39,888 nt of DNA from Bacteroidales bacterium UBA3743 (lineage in GTDB: Bacteria; Bacteroidota; Bacteroidia; Bacteroidales; Paludibacteraceae). The position numbers were made by a program, and so were the translations under genes. Shown piece after piece: positions 14,890-23,389 of this stretch (position 1 is its first letter; each line of letters begins with the position of its first letter). The DNA lies in the NCBI GenBank assembly GCA_002371265.1, contig DFGT01000028.1:58672-98559 (forward strand). Direction: 5' to 3'. Under the pieces are notes generated by a model. That model was not told where the DNA came from. It saw only the letters and a program-made list of their open reading frames with translations, and ran no database searches.

Positions 14890-17132
14890 TGGGGAAAACG
14901 ATATTGAAATATCTGCCGTTCGTAGTGCTGGCAATTATCACAATTGCTTTGGCTATATTCTCCGTCGTCGGAGATGCCGGCGATACTTCTCTCTATTCCA
15001 ATCCATTCATGATTCTAGGATGGTGTGCTGTGGTTGTGTCAGCCTCTTTTCTTATCTTCAAAAAAAGGAAAAAGATGGGGATTCCCACCATTCTGATCCA
15101 TCTCTCTTTTGGAATAATTTTGGTCGGAGCCTTGTTCAGCCATTTCTCTGAATCGGGAATTGTTCATTTGCGAGAGGGAGAGACCAAGGATTATGCTATC
15201 AAGGAGAATAGAGATGTGATGAAATTGCCTTTTTCAATCACATTACAGAAATTCGATATCGAATATTATCATTTATCCGATGCCCCAAAAGATTTTGTTT
15301 CCTACGTAGAGACGCATGGTCATGCGTCTCACGGTCGTGCGTCTCATGGTCGTGCGTCACAGGAAGGTCGTGCGTCACAGGAAGGTCATGCGTCTCATGG
15401 TCATGCGTCACAGGAAGCCTCCTCATCATCTACGCATCGAATTTCCATGAATAAGGTTCTCGACGTGGATGGCTACCGTATGTTTCAGACATCATATGAT
15501 GAAGATTGCAATGGCAGTATCCTTACGGTCGCATACGATCCTGTTGGCACAGGAATCACCTATTTTGGGTATTTGTTGTTGACAGTTTCAATGATTCTTT
15601 TCCTTTTTGGAAAACGCAGTTATTTCCGACAGATCCTTCGTGACCCGCTTTGGAAAACATTCACTGTGTTGCTTCTATTAGGTGTGCCGACGCTGATTGA
15701 TGCCGCCCCACGCACATTCCCGAAAGGTAAGGAAAATTCGAATGTGGCAGAGATGTTTGGCAGGGTGCGTATACTCTATAATGGAAGAGTTACGCTGATG
15801 GAGACGTATGCTCTTGATTTCACACGTAAACTGACAGGCAAGAACAGTTATGGCGAGTATGATGCCACTCAGGTGTTGGCAGGATGGATCTTTGCTCCAG
15901 AGGATTGGAGAAAAGAGAAAATGATCAAATCGAAATACGGAATGCTTGATTTTGATTCTGCTGTCGAAATACTGAAGAAGGGTATGGTTGGCAAAGTCAT
16001 GACTAAGGATTTTGATCAATTGGATGAAAAGATAGGTCTTATACTTGATTTGCAGAGTGGAAACCCATTGAAGATATTCCCCAGAAAAATTGATTCTTTG
16101 ATTGTGTGGGAAACCCCGTCAACTGTATTCAAAGGAGGCATGCAGGAATTTGTCGCACGAGTCAACGAAAGTACGGATGCCAACTATGTGAAGTATAATA
16201 AGTTTCATAATAAGTATGATGGTTTGTGGGGTATTTGGTATGGTATAAATGTTGATCAGAGCTATATTTTAAATCAGGGAGGAGAAAGTACAAGAACGCA
16301 AAAATTGAAAGCCTATGCCGAGCATGTCTACAACCGTTATTGCAATACCGCGCCGTTGGCATACACGTCGTTGACTCTTGGTTTACTTTCATTTTTCTGT
16401 TTGTTGCGACGTAAGTTGACCAAGTTCAGAGTCGGTTTTTCTATTGCTTCGGCGATAATATTTATCGGTATCTCGGCTATCATCGGAATACGTGCATTTA
16501 TATCAGGACGGTTCCCTATGAGCAACGGCTATGAGACGATGCTTTTCATAAGCTGGATTTCGTTTGCCGCGACCATTTTTGCCGGAATTAAAATTCCATT
16601 GGTGATGCCCGCTGGATTTTTCATCGGAGGATTCGCGCTTTTGGTTAGCAAACTGGGAATGATGAATCCTGAAATCACACCACTTATGCCTGTCCTCGCG
16701 TCGCCTTGGATGAGCATACATGTGACACTTATGATGTTGTCGTACACATTTTTTGCTTTTATGGCATTCAATAGCGCTGCGACGCTGGTGATGGCGAGAA
16801 ACAGAGCCGAACATCAGGATACAATTTCCCGACTGGTGTTGCTTAATAGATTTTTGCTATATCCGTCCACTTTTATGCTTGCGATAGGAATGTTTATCGG
16901 GGCTGTATGGGCGAACGAATCGTGGGGCAGCTATTGGAGTTGGGATCCGAAGGAGACGTGGGCATTAATCACCATGATTGTCTATGCAATGGCATTCCAC
17001 AGAGAAAGCATTTCATGGATGAAACGGGATTTGTATTTCCAAACTTATCTGTTGGTTTGCTTTGGATCAATTATAATGACATATTTCGGTGTTAACTATC
17101 TGTTGGGAGGCATGCATAGTTACGCAGGTTAG
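14889..17132 (+). CDS. ccsBA: Cytochrome c biogenesis fusion protein ResB-CcsA (CcsBA)
   Basis: This 747-residue membrane protein is a System II cytochrome c synthase, which exports heme and attaches it to CXXCH apocytochromes on the outer face of the inner membrane. The N-terminal ResB-like half has TM segments near residues 10-75 and 225-265 and a large periplasmic domain. The C-terminal CcsA half has several TM segments and the heme-handling WWD motif (WGSYWSWDPKETWALI), flanked by conserved His (SIHVTLMMLSY before it, GGMHSYAG at the end). The start at 14889 overlaps the upstream stop. Unusually, residues about 140-178 are a low-complexity His/Ala/Ser/Arg/Gln insert encoded by tandem repeats (see 15306-15417). 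feoAB follows after 11 bases. Confidence 0.94.
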   Translation: MGKTILKYLPFVVLAIITIALAIFSVVGDAGDTSLYSNPFMILGWCAVVVSASFLIFKKRKKMGIPTILIHLSFGIILVGALFSHFSESGIVHLREGETKDYAIKENRDVMKLPFSITLQKFDIEYYHLSDAPKDFVSYVETHGHASHGRASHGRASQEGRASQEGHASHGHASQEASSSSTHRISMNKVLDVDGYRMFQTSYDEDCNGSILTVAYDPVGTGITYFGYLLLTVSMILFLFGKRSYFRQILRDPLWKTFTVLLLLGVPTLIDAAPRTFPKGKENSNVAEMFGRVRILYNGRVTLMETYALDFTRKLTGKNSYGEYDATQVLAGWIFAPEDWRKEKMIKSKYGMLDFDSAVEILKKGMVGKVMTKDFDQLDEKIGLILDLQSGNPLKIFPRKIDSLIVWETPSTVFKGGMQEFVARVNESTDANYVKYNKFHNKYDGLWGIWYGINVDQSYILNQGGESTRTQKLKAYAEHVYNRYCNTAPLAYTSLTLGLLSFFCLLRRKLTKFRVGFSIASAIIFIGISAIIGIRAFISGRFPMSNGYETMLFISWISFAATIFAGIKIPLVMPAGFFIGGFALLVSKLGMMNPEITPLMPVLASPWMSIHVTLMMLSYTFFAFMAFNSAATLVMARNRAEHQDTISRLVLLNRFLLYPSTFMLAIGMFIGAVWANESWGSYWSWDPKETWALITMIVYAMAFHRESISWMKRDLYFQTYLLVCFGSIIMTYFGVNYLLGGMHSYAG
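15306..15417 (+). repeat. GAGACG palindrome and in-frame 15/18-bp tandem repeats inside ccsBA
   Basis: The arms GAGACGCATG (15309-15318) and CATGCGTCTC (15321-15330) form a perfect 10-bp inverted repeat with a GT centre. Six tandem units follow, encoding GHASH, GRASH, GRASQE, GRASQE, GHASH and GHASQE. All units are multiples of three, so the frame stays open. The palindrome has the same layout as the intergenic element at 23748-23769. Confidence 0.9.
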
Positions 17133-17143
17133 AATAAGAAATT

Positions 17144-19594
17144 ATGAAATCGAAAGAAAAGAAACTTTTGTTGGATGTAGAGCAAGGCAAGGAATGCATT
17201 GTCTACAGAGTGAATGGACAAGGAGGATTCCGCCATCGTGTGATGGAGATGGGATTTGTGAGAGGAGAGAAGGTGAAGGTGATAAAGAGTGCCCCTTTAC
17301 AAGATCCTATTGAATACAAAATTATGCAGAGTCATGTGTCGTTGCGACGCACTGAGGCTGCTCATATCGAAGTGGTCGATGTAGATGAGTTGTCGAAGGA
17401 TGAGAAATATGCGTTCCAGGGCACTATAAGTGAGAATGCTGATTTCCATTCTGAGCCTTTCGACAAAACCATCACAGTGGCTTTGGTGGGAAATCCTAAT
17501 TGTGGAAAAACATCTCTTTTCAACCATGCTACCGGCCTGCACGAACATGTGGGCAACTATAGTGGAGTGACGGTTTCGTCGAAAACGGGTACATTCTACC
17601 ATAAAGGATATACAATCAATCTCGTCGACCTCCCAGGCACATATTCCATCACTGAATATTCTCCGGAAGAACTATATGTGCGTGAGTATATCACCGAGCA
17701 GCATCCGGATATGATCCTTAATGTGGTGGATACAGGTAATCTTGCCAGAAATATGTTTTTGACCACTCAGCTCATCGATATGAATGTGCGTATGGTGATG
17801 GCATTGAACATGTATGATGTGCTCGAGAAAACCGGCTCCAAACTTGATATAGACCAACTTGAGAAAATCATTGGTTTCCCTTGTGTCCCAACGATCGCAA
17901 AAACCGGAGAGGGAATCACGCATGTGCTCGACCATATTGTGAACATACATGAGGAGAAGGAGACTTTGCTCAAGCATATCCATATCAACTATGGTTCATC
18001 AATAGAGAAGGAGATAGAGAAAATCAAACCGTTGATTGAGTCGCACAATGAGATAGCTGTGGATTATCCATTCAGATATATTATTCTGAAACTTCTTGAG
18101 GGCGACAAGCATACGGAAGAGATGATAAAAAAATCGTTTGCCGATTTTGAGCCGATCAGAAAGCAGGTGGAGGAGTCTCGTGAGGCAATCGCCATGACAT
18201 ATGATGAGGATATTGCCAGCGTAATTACAAATGCCAAATATGGATTCATTCGTGGAGCACTGAATGAGACATTGGAGTGGAAAGAGGGAGTGCAGAACGA
18301 CTTGGAGTATAAGGCAGACAGAATACTGACTCACAAGTGGCTTGGATTCCCATTCCTGTTGTTATTCCTGTTTCTGATGTTTGAGGCGACATTCCAACTT
18401 GGAGCCTATCCGCAGGACTGGATAGAGAGTCTGGTGTCGTTGATATGTGATGGAGTGAAACGTGTGTTGCCGGAAGGAATACTTGCGGATCTTGTGGTCG
18501 ACGGAATTATTGCTGGAGTGGGAGGTGTGATTGTCTTCTTGCCCAACATCCTGATTCTGTTTTTCTTCATCGCCATTTTGGAAGACACCGGTTATATGGC
18601 GAGAGCGGCGTTTATCATGGATAGGGTGATGCATAAGGTCGGACTGCATGGAAAAAGTTTCATTCCGATGTTGAGCGGCTTTGGCTGTGGAGTGCCTGCC
18701 ATTATGGCGACACGTACACTGGAGAATCCGAAGGATAGAATCATCACAATGATGGCGATACCGTTTATGTCTTGCTCGGCTCGCCTTCCCGTCTACCTAT
18801 TGCTTGTGAGTGCATTTTTTGCGGAAAAACAGGGTTTGATGCTCTTCTTGATTTATCTTATAGGAATAGTATTCGCTATTCTGACGGCATTGTTGCTCAA
18901 AAAGACGAAGTTTAAGAACAATAGCGAGGAGTTTGTGATGGAGTTGCCTCCTTATCGTATTCCGACGTGGAGAAGCGTCTTGATCCACATGTGGGACAAG
19001 GCTGTGCAGTATCTGAAAAAGATGGGTACGGTGATCTTACTCGCGTCTATAATATTATGGGCATTAAACTATTTCCCTTCGTCTTCGCCTGAATTGGATG
19101 AGATCGATGCGAAGATAGCCCAGGTGGATGAGAATAGTGATGAGTATGCCGAGTTGACGTTGCTGAGATCTTCTGTACAGAGTGAAAACTCATATATCGG
19201 AAGCATCGGTAAGTTTATTGCCCCAGTATTCCAGCCACTTGGATTTGATTGGAAAACGTCTGTGAGCATTCTTACTGGTTTGGCGGCAAAAGAGATAGTT
19301 GTTTCATCTATGGGTATTCTCTACCAGGCGGATGGAGAGGCTGATGAAGAGAGTGAAAAACTTGTGTCAGCACTTCAAAATGCGCAGTATAAAGATGGCA
19401 CACACGTCTTCACTCCGATTGTGGCATTCTCGTTGATGCTCTTCATACTGCTTTGCTCGCCATGTATAGCGGCGGTCACGGCATTGGCTAAAGAGTCGAC
19501 AGCCAAGTGGGCGGCCTTTGCGGTAGGCTACACCACATTGGTGGCATGGATTGTGTCGTTTGCATTCTATCAGATTGCAAGTTTGATCGGATAA
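17144..19594 (+). CDS. feoB: Ferrous iron transporter FeoA-FeoB fusion
   Basis: This 816-residue inner-membrane protein imports Fe(II). Residues about 1-85 form a FeoA/SH3-like domain (GFRHRVMEMGFVRGEKVKVI). A G-domain follows, with G1 GNPNCGKTS (116-124), G3 DLPG (162-165) and G4 NMYD (222-225). The C-terminal half carries the FeoB membrane domain with Gate motifs, including GYMARAAFIMDRVMHKVGLH, GFGCGVPAIMATRTL and PFMSCSARLPVY. Fusion of FeoA to FeoB is usual in Bacteroidales. It starts 11 bases after ccsBA, and a Cys-rich FeoB-associated peptide follows at 19714, so the three form an iron/heme operon. No Fur-like site was recognised by eye. Confidence 0.96.
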   Translation: MKSKEKKLLLDVEQGKECIVYRVNGQGGFRHRVMEMGFVRGEKVKVIKSAPLQDPIEYKIMQSHVSLRRTEAAHIEVVDVDELSKDEKYAFQGTISENADFHSEPFDKTITVALVGNPNCGKTSLFNHATGLHEHVGNYSGVTVSSKTGTFYHKGYTINLVDLPGTYSITEYSPEELYVREYITEQHPDMILNVVDTGNLARNMFLTTQLIDMNVRMVMALNMYDVLEKTGSKLDIDQLEKIIGFPCVPTIAKTGEGITHVLDHIVNIHEEKETLLKHIHINYGSSIEKEIEKIKPLIESHNEIAVDYPFRYIILKLLEGDKHTEEMIKKSFADFEPIRKQVEESREAIAMTYDEDIASVITNAKYGFIRGALNETLEWKEGVQNDLEYKADRILTHKWLGFPFLLLFLFLMFEATFQLGAYPQDWIESLVSLICDGVKRVLPEGILADLVVDGIIAGVGGVIVFLPNILILFFFIAILEDTGYMARAAFIMDRVMHKVGLHGKSFIPMLSGFGCGVPAIMATRTLENPKDRIITMMAIPFMSCSARLPVYLLLVSAFFAEKQGLMLFLIYLIGIVFAILTALLLKKTKFKNNSEEFVMELPPYRIPTWRSVLIHMWDKAVQYLKKMGTVILLASIILWALNYFPSSSPELDEIDAKIAQVDENSDEYAELTLLRSSVQSENSYIGSIGKFIAPVFQPLGFDWKTSVSILTGLAAKEIVVSSMGILYQADGEADEESEKLVSALQNAQYKDGTHVFTPIVAFSLMLFILLCSPCIAAVTALAKESTAKWAAFAVGYTTLVAWIVSFAFYQIASLIG

Positions 19595-19678
19595 TGTAGG
19601 GACATGGTTTATGCCTGTCCGCAATGATGATTATTAAGACAGAAATTCCCAGCGTAGTGGCAGGTTTCAAACCTGCCA
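19595..19678. repeat. Palindromic intergenic repeats downstream of feoB
   Basis: TGTAGGGACATGG (from 19595) pairs imperfectly with CCTGTCC (19614-19620) and starts like the element at 23669 (TGTAGGGACGG). At 19658-19678 TGGCAGGTTT and AAACCTGCCA form a perfect 10-bp inverted repeat around one C; a related half copy is at about 8238. These sit between feoB and its small partner gene. Confidence 0.75.
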
Positions 19679-19713
19679 GCAACGAGGGAAAATAATAACA
19701 AAAATAGAAAACT

Positions 19714-19860
19714 ATGCAGGAAATAATAGTATATATCATAGTAGCAGTGGCTGTATTCTTCACTGTCAAACGACTTGTCGCAAAAGACAACAAATGTGGA
19801 TGCGGCTGCGACAAATGTGATTGCCACGGAGACGATTGCCATGGCTGCGATAAGAAATAG
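19714..19860 (+). CDS. FeoB-associated Cys-rich membrane protein
   Basis: This 48-residue protein begins with one transmembrane helix (IIVYIIVAVAVFFTV, residues 4-18), followed by a basic turn (KRLVAK) and a tail with 8 Cys and 2 His in 21 residues (KCGCGCDKCDC, HGDDCHGCDKK). This is the plan of FeoB-associated Cys-rich membrane proteins found next to feoB in Bacteroidota and Firmicutes; their proposed role is in ferrous iron uptake, possibly as a metal-handling partner. It lies 119 bases after feoB with short palindromic repeats between. No Shine-Dalgarno is evident. Confidence 0.88.
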   Translation: MQEIIVYIIVAVAVFFTVKRLVAKDNKCGCGCDKCDCHGDDCHGCDKK

Positions 19861-19977
19861 AAATCGGATATCCTGATAAAAATGTACTCCAACTACACTT
19901 TTATCAAGATTGCTTCGTTTTCAAACCATTGCACTCGCCACAATGGACAAATGGGGTGTGCACAAGGTGCCGTAAAT

Positions 19978-20215
19978 AACGTGAGTCCTGCGAATCATTT
20001 TCCACTTCCTGATTGATTTCTCACCTCTTTTTCTCATAAAAAGGCACAGCCTTTCTCTGTAAACCTTGTGTCTCTGTGGTTTTATTAAATTTTATGTGCT
20101 CGCCTACGGCTCGTACTCGAGGAAAGTGGTTAGGACCAATATTTATCAAACATGGGTCCTTAACAATCCTTATTTATGACACTCCAACTATCATTTTTTT
20201 TCTCCAACTATAATG
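19978..20215 (-). repeat. Long copy of dispersed repeat, inverted
   Basis: Read on the minus strand, this matches 12289-12513 block by block from GGAGAAAAAAATGATAGTTG to ACTCACGTT. Module A here is the long form (GGATTGTTAAGGACCCATG to CCAATATT-type arm), like 8114-8162, not the short palindrome. The copy lacks a 16-base segment present before ACTCACGTT at 12289-12513. Confidence 0.82.
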
Positions 20216-20280
20216 TTTAATTTCATCGAACTGATGTTAAACAGGGCGAGCACAAGGCAATAGCCCTACATAATTGCAAA

Positions 20281-20315
20281 AAAATGAGGGGTGACATTCC
20301 GTCATCCCTCATTTT
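20281..20315. terminator. Bidirectional terminator
   Basis: AAAATGAGGGGTGAC (20281-20295) and GTCATCCCTCATTTT (20301-20315) pair over 15 bp with one G-U around ATTCC. The A- and T-runs make it suitable in both directions; it lies 24 bases past the stop of the minus-strand gene. Confidence 0.9.
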
Positions 20316-20339
20316 AATTATCAGAATATGAAGCTGTTT

Positions 20340-22031
20340 CTATTTCTTCCTGTTGATATAGATCTTCTTGTTGTTGAAGATATAAATGCCTTCTTTCAAT
20401 CTCTCCTTCACGTCTTTCAAATATACATTCTTCATGATGATAGCTCCAGAAACTGTGTAAATGTTTCCTTTCACATCGTAGATGTCGGCAGGGTGGAGTG
20501 GAGCGTCAGTGGAGTCATTGCCAAGCACTGTGATGGCGAAATTCTCAGTCGCTTCGCATCCTGTCATTGTGTCTCTTGCTACAAAGTAGTAAGTGCCAGT
20601 TTTGTTTACGTTGTCGAGAAAATATAGTATTGGCATCTCTTTTCCTCCGTGGCGAAGCACTAGACTGTCTTCTGCAATAGAATTGAAGTATCCTTTCAAT
20701 TCGATGGTGCGAGAAATTGTCATTTCTACTTTATGTGTAAATGAATTATATACTGGGCGACGGCTGTCGATGTATATGACTTTGTCTAGTCCTATACTGT
20801 CTTTGGCGAACACTGTGGTGTCGTTGCCAAATATTCTTATATCATCTGGCACTAAGACGTGGACTTTCTCGACTGTGTCTCCTTTACAGTAGTTTCTGAA
20901 AGTAAAGATGACGTCACACGACTTTGTTATAGTGTCGCCTGTGTGCAGATTCTGAGTGTAGTAGTATGATCCACAATCACATTTTGGCATCAAAAGTTGG
21001 ATTTCTGGCACAGTGAAGACGCAGTTGCCATTATAATTGGCTATAGCTGTGTCTGGAGCTATTCTGAATGAAGATCCAGAATCGTCCAAGTGCAGAACGT
21101 ACGCTACAATAGTGTCAGATTCCAAAACTTTTCCATTATACGTCACAGTCGCAGCCAACTTGACTGTCACGTCGTATTTGTAGTGCTCGCAGTCTTCTGG
21201 ATCCTCCGATTGTGTGCTCTCCACAATTGTGTCTAGCGGCAGTTTGCAGATGCAGTTAACAAATGGATCTAGGACATAGATGGAATCTTCTTTCAGATAC
21301 GACAAATAGTCGTCGCTCCTGATCGCTTTATACTCTTTCGGACCATCATAGTTGAACCAGTGGATATACGAAGTCTTACAGTTATTTACTGTGATTTTCG
21401 CAATCTCACGATGAATACAGCCGGTAAATGTGTCTCTCGCTACAAACGTGTAGACTCCTGTCTGATTGACATTGTCGAAAGTGTGTACGAAGTTTGGATA
21501 GTAATCAATGTGAGAACCGGGGTAGTAGAAAGTGGAATCGTGACGAGTAGAGTCAACCGGTATTCTCCAATCTATAGAATCTGCTTCTATTTCAATTTTA
21601 GAGGCATACATGTCGTAGTATGGTCTGTATTCAGCATACACACTAGAGGAAGGATCCTTTCTCCAATAAGTTCCACTATAGAGGTTGATGAGAGAACCAA
21701 TGTAAGTGCTGTCTTCTGCACAAAGAATGGTGTCGTTGACCGTTATACTGGCTTTTCTTCCAATAGAAATCTCACACTTTAAAGTGTCATTAGTACTGAG
21801 GTAAGAGTTGAAATAGATGGTGGTGTCCTTTTCGTAGGTGCTGCCTACTAGACTGTGGAGAATGTCATTTTGAATTCCATCCAAATCAAGATTTCCAGGA
21901 ATGTCTTGAATGACAAAACTACAATTGTGCCCTTTCGGTACAGCCGGAAGTGTGACGGTTTTTACTGTCGCAAACGTTGATACGGCAGAAAGTAACGCCG
22001 AACTTAAGAGTAGAGTTTTTCGCATACCCAT
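20340..22031 (-). CDS. Exported protein with duplicated Ig-like module and short C-terminal sorting-type tail
   Basis: This 563-residue protein begins with a signal peptide (MGMRKTLLLSSALLSAVSTFATV). I do not recognise a named family for the body. It has two related modules ending DNVNQTGVYTFVARDTFTGC and DNVNKTGTYYFVARDTMTGC, so part of it arose by internal duplication. The last ~50 residues (ADIYDVKGNIYTVSG, then LKEGIYIFNNKKIYINRKK) match the short tails of many Bacteroidales secreted proteins, related to T9SS type A signals. Cell-surface or secreted location is inferred. A promoter-like site precedes it, and a strong terminator follows. Confidence 0.78.
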   Translation of the reverse strand: MGMRKTLLLSSALLSAVSTFATVKTVTLPAVPKGHNCSFVIQDIPGNLDLDGIQNDILHSLVGSTYEKDTTIYFNSYLSTNDTLKCEISIGRKASITVNDTILCAEDSTYIGSLINLYSGTYWRKDPSSSVYAEYRPYYDMYASKIEIEADSIDWRIPVDSTRHDSTFYYPGSHIDYYPNFVHTFDNVNQTGVYTFVARDTFTGCIHREIAKITVNNCKTSYIHWFNYDGPKEYKAIRSDDYLSYLKEDSIYVLDPFVNCICKLPLDTIVESTQSEDPEDCEHYKYDVTVKLAATVTYNGKVLESDTIVAYVLHLDDSGSSFRIAPDTAIANYNGNCVFTVPEIQLLMPKCDCGSYYYTQNLHTGDTITKSCDVIFTFRNYCKGDTVEKVHVLVPDDIRIFGNDTTVFAKDSIGLDKVIYIDSRRPVYNSFTHKVEMTISRTIELKGYFNSIAEDSLVLRHGGKEMPILYFLDNVNKTGTYYFVARDTMTGCEATENFAITVLGNDSTDAPLHPADIYDVKGNIYTVSGAIIMKNVYLKDVKERLKEGIYIFNNKKIYINRKK

Positions 22032-22110
22032 AAATTTTTATTATACCTAATGACTTGCAAACAACCACACTTAAACTTGAAAGTATTGATTATTTGCTAA
22101 CTAACTGATG

Positions 22111-22139
22111 CAAAATTACAAAAAGATGTTGGTGCTCAA
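22111..22139 (-). promoter_or_regulatory. Promoter of the 20340-22031 gene
   Basis: On the minus strand TAATTTTG (22118-22111) matches TAnnTTTG, with TTG (22139-22137) upstream at an 18-base spacing. The predicted leader is about 75 bases. Confidence 0.5.
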
Positions 22140-22221
22140 GTGTTTTAATTGAAAATATTATGTCAAATCCATAAAATGTTAAGGATTTTGCTTGATTTTT
22201 ACGGAATAGGAATATAAAGAA

Positions 22222-22252
22222 ACCGGTTGGGTTATCATCTAACTCAACCGGT
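22222..22252 (-). terminator. Terminator of the lipoprotein gene
   Basis: ACCGGTTGGGTTA (22222-22234) and TAACTCAACCGGT (22240-22252) pair over 13 bp with one G-U around TCATC. On the minus strand it is followed by TTCTTTATATT, and it begins 13 bases past the stop at 22266. Confidence 0.8.
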
Positions 22253-22265
22253 ATGGGATATTAAA

Positions 22266-23141
22266 TTATAGTTTTACAAAATGAATTATAACATCTTCTT
22301 TTTTTAACCAGGTGAAATATCTTTCTGGTGAAGAAATGGTGAATTTCTCTTTTGCGTCTACATCTAAGTATAATATGATTTCATAACTGAAAAGAGAATT
22401 GTCGTCAGATAACGATGAGGCTTCTGTCATAGAAATTGTTTCATATGATTCTTTGCCATATCTGTTTTTCTTATGTACCAAACAAGGAGTATTATTTGTT
22501 AGACTTACGAGACTATTAAAAATCTGAAGTTCTACGGTTTGATTGTTATCTTTTATGGACACTGAATTTATTGGCATGTCATACCATTCCCATTTAAATC
22601 CATTAGCTTCGTCTTCTGAAATTATTACTCTAACAGTATCTCCAGCATTGACTTCCATTGTGCGTATATATGATTCGTCTTTGTTGGCATTTTCAATCAT
22701 ATCTGAAATGCTTTCCTCATAGGGATAAGGATTAAAGTCAATGTTTGCCTTATACAAGTACGATCCTATAATAAGATCTGGCACTGCCTGGGGGTCTCCT
22801 ACATAATTTGCATTATACTGTTTTGTACTAATGCTGTCAAGACTTGTGTAAACATTATTTTCAATTGTTCTTGATACGATATTAGTAGTAGACAAGTGTG
22901 ATCCATCGAAGATGTAATTGCCATTTCGTATTGTTAATGTGCTCAAAATTTTATCGTATTGATAATATGTAAACGAATCTTCAGAAAAGTCCCATATCGA
23001 TATGATCCCAGAAGTGTCATCAATCCAATACCATTTGCGGACTATAGAAAATAACTCGTTTTCTTCTTCTTTTTCATCTTTGCAATTACACAAAAATATT
23101 GTACTGACCAGAAATAAAAGTAAAATTTTTAATGATTTCAT
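22266..23141 (-). CDS. Lipoprotein of unknown function
   Basis: This 291-residue protein has a lipoprotein signal (MKSLKILLLFLVSTIFLCNC) with the lipid-bearing Cys probably at residue 20, followed by the acidic/basic run KDEKEEE that resembles the Bacteroidota lipoprotein export signal for surface display. The N-terminal part resembles lipocalin-like stress sensors of this phylum (SIVRKWYWIDD...IWDFSEDSFTYYQYD). The middle has VNAGDTVRVIISEDEANGFKWEWYD, loosely like chagasin-type inhibitor repeats (GDTV...GFxW), but this is weak. Codon use is more AT-rich than in neighbours. It lies upstream of the 20340-22031 gene on the same strand with a terminator between. Confidence 0.7.
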   Translation of the reverse strand: MKSLKILLLFLVSTIFLCNCKDEKEEENELFSIVRKWYWIDDTSGIISIWDFSEDSFTYYQYDKILSTLTIRNGNYIFDGSHLSTTNIVSRTIENNVYTSLDSISTKQYNANYVGDPQAVPDLIIGSYLYKANIDFNPYPYEESISDMIENANKDESYIRTMEVNAGDTVRVIISEDEANGFKWEWYDMPINSVSIKDNNQTVELQIFNSLVSLTNNTPCLVHKKNRYGKESYETISMTEASSLSDDNSLFSYEIILYLDVDAKEKFTISSPERYFTWLKKEDVIIHFVKL

Positions 23142-23389
23142 CTTTTTGAGTTTTTTGTTAAAAAAATAGCGGTGCGAATATATTGAATTGATAAGAAACC
23201 TCCAAATTTTAATAGAGAATAATGAAAATAGAGCTCTAATCTGTCATGAATATTGGTCTATATGTCGAATGTCTTTTCATAGGAGAGAAAAATGTGAGAT
23301 TTATAAATGTCAAAAGCTTTTTATTAGATCCAAGAATATATGTCATACAGTTTTTCCATATCTTTACAACAAATTAAAACTTAGGAACT

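Larger units (their letters stand above)
19861..20339. other. Repeat-filled convergent intergenic region
   Basis: No gene is seen. It contains the inverted long dispersed repeat (19978-20215) and a terminator hairpin (20281-20315). A block near 20225-20243 (CATCGAACTGATGTTAAA) also resembles the sequence at about 12498-12516. Confidence 0.6.

Noticed and set aside
15306..15417. CRISPR array (short tandem units)
   Set aside because: The units are 15-18 bases and contiguous without spacers, and they are read in frame within ccsBA.
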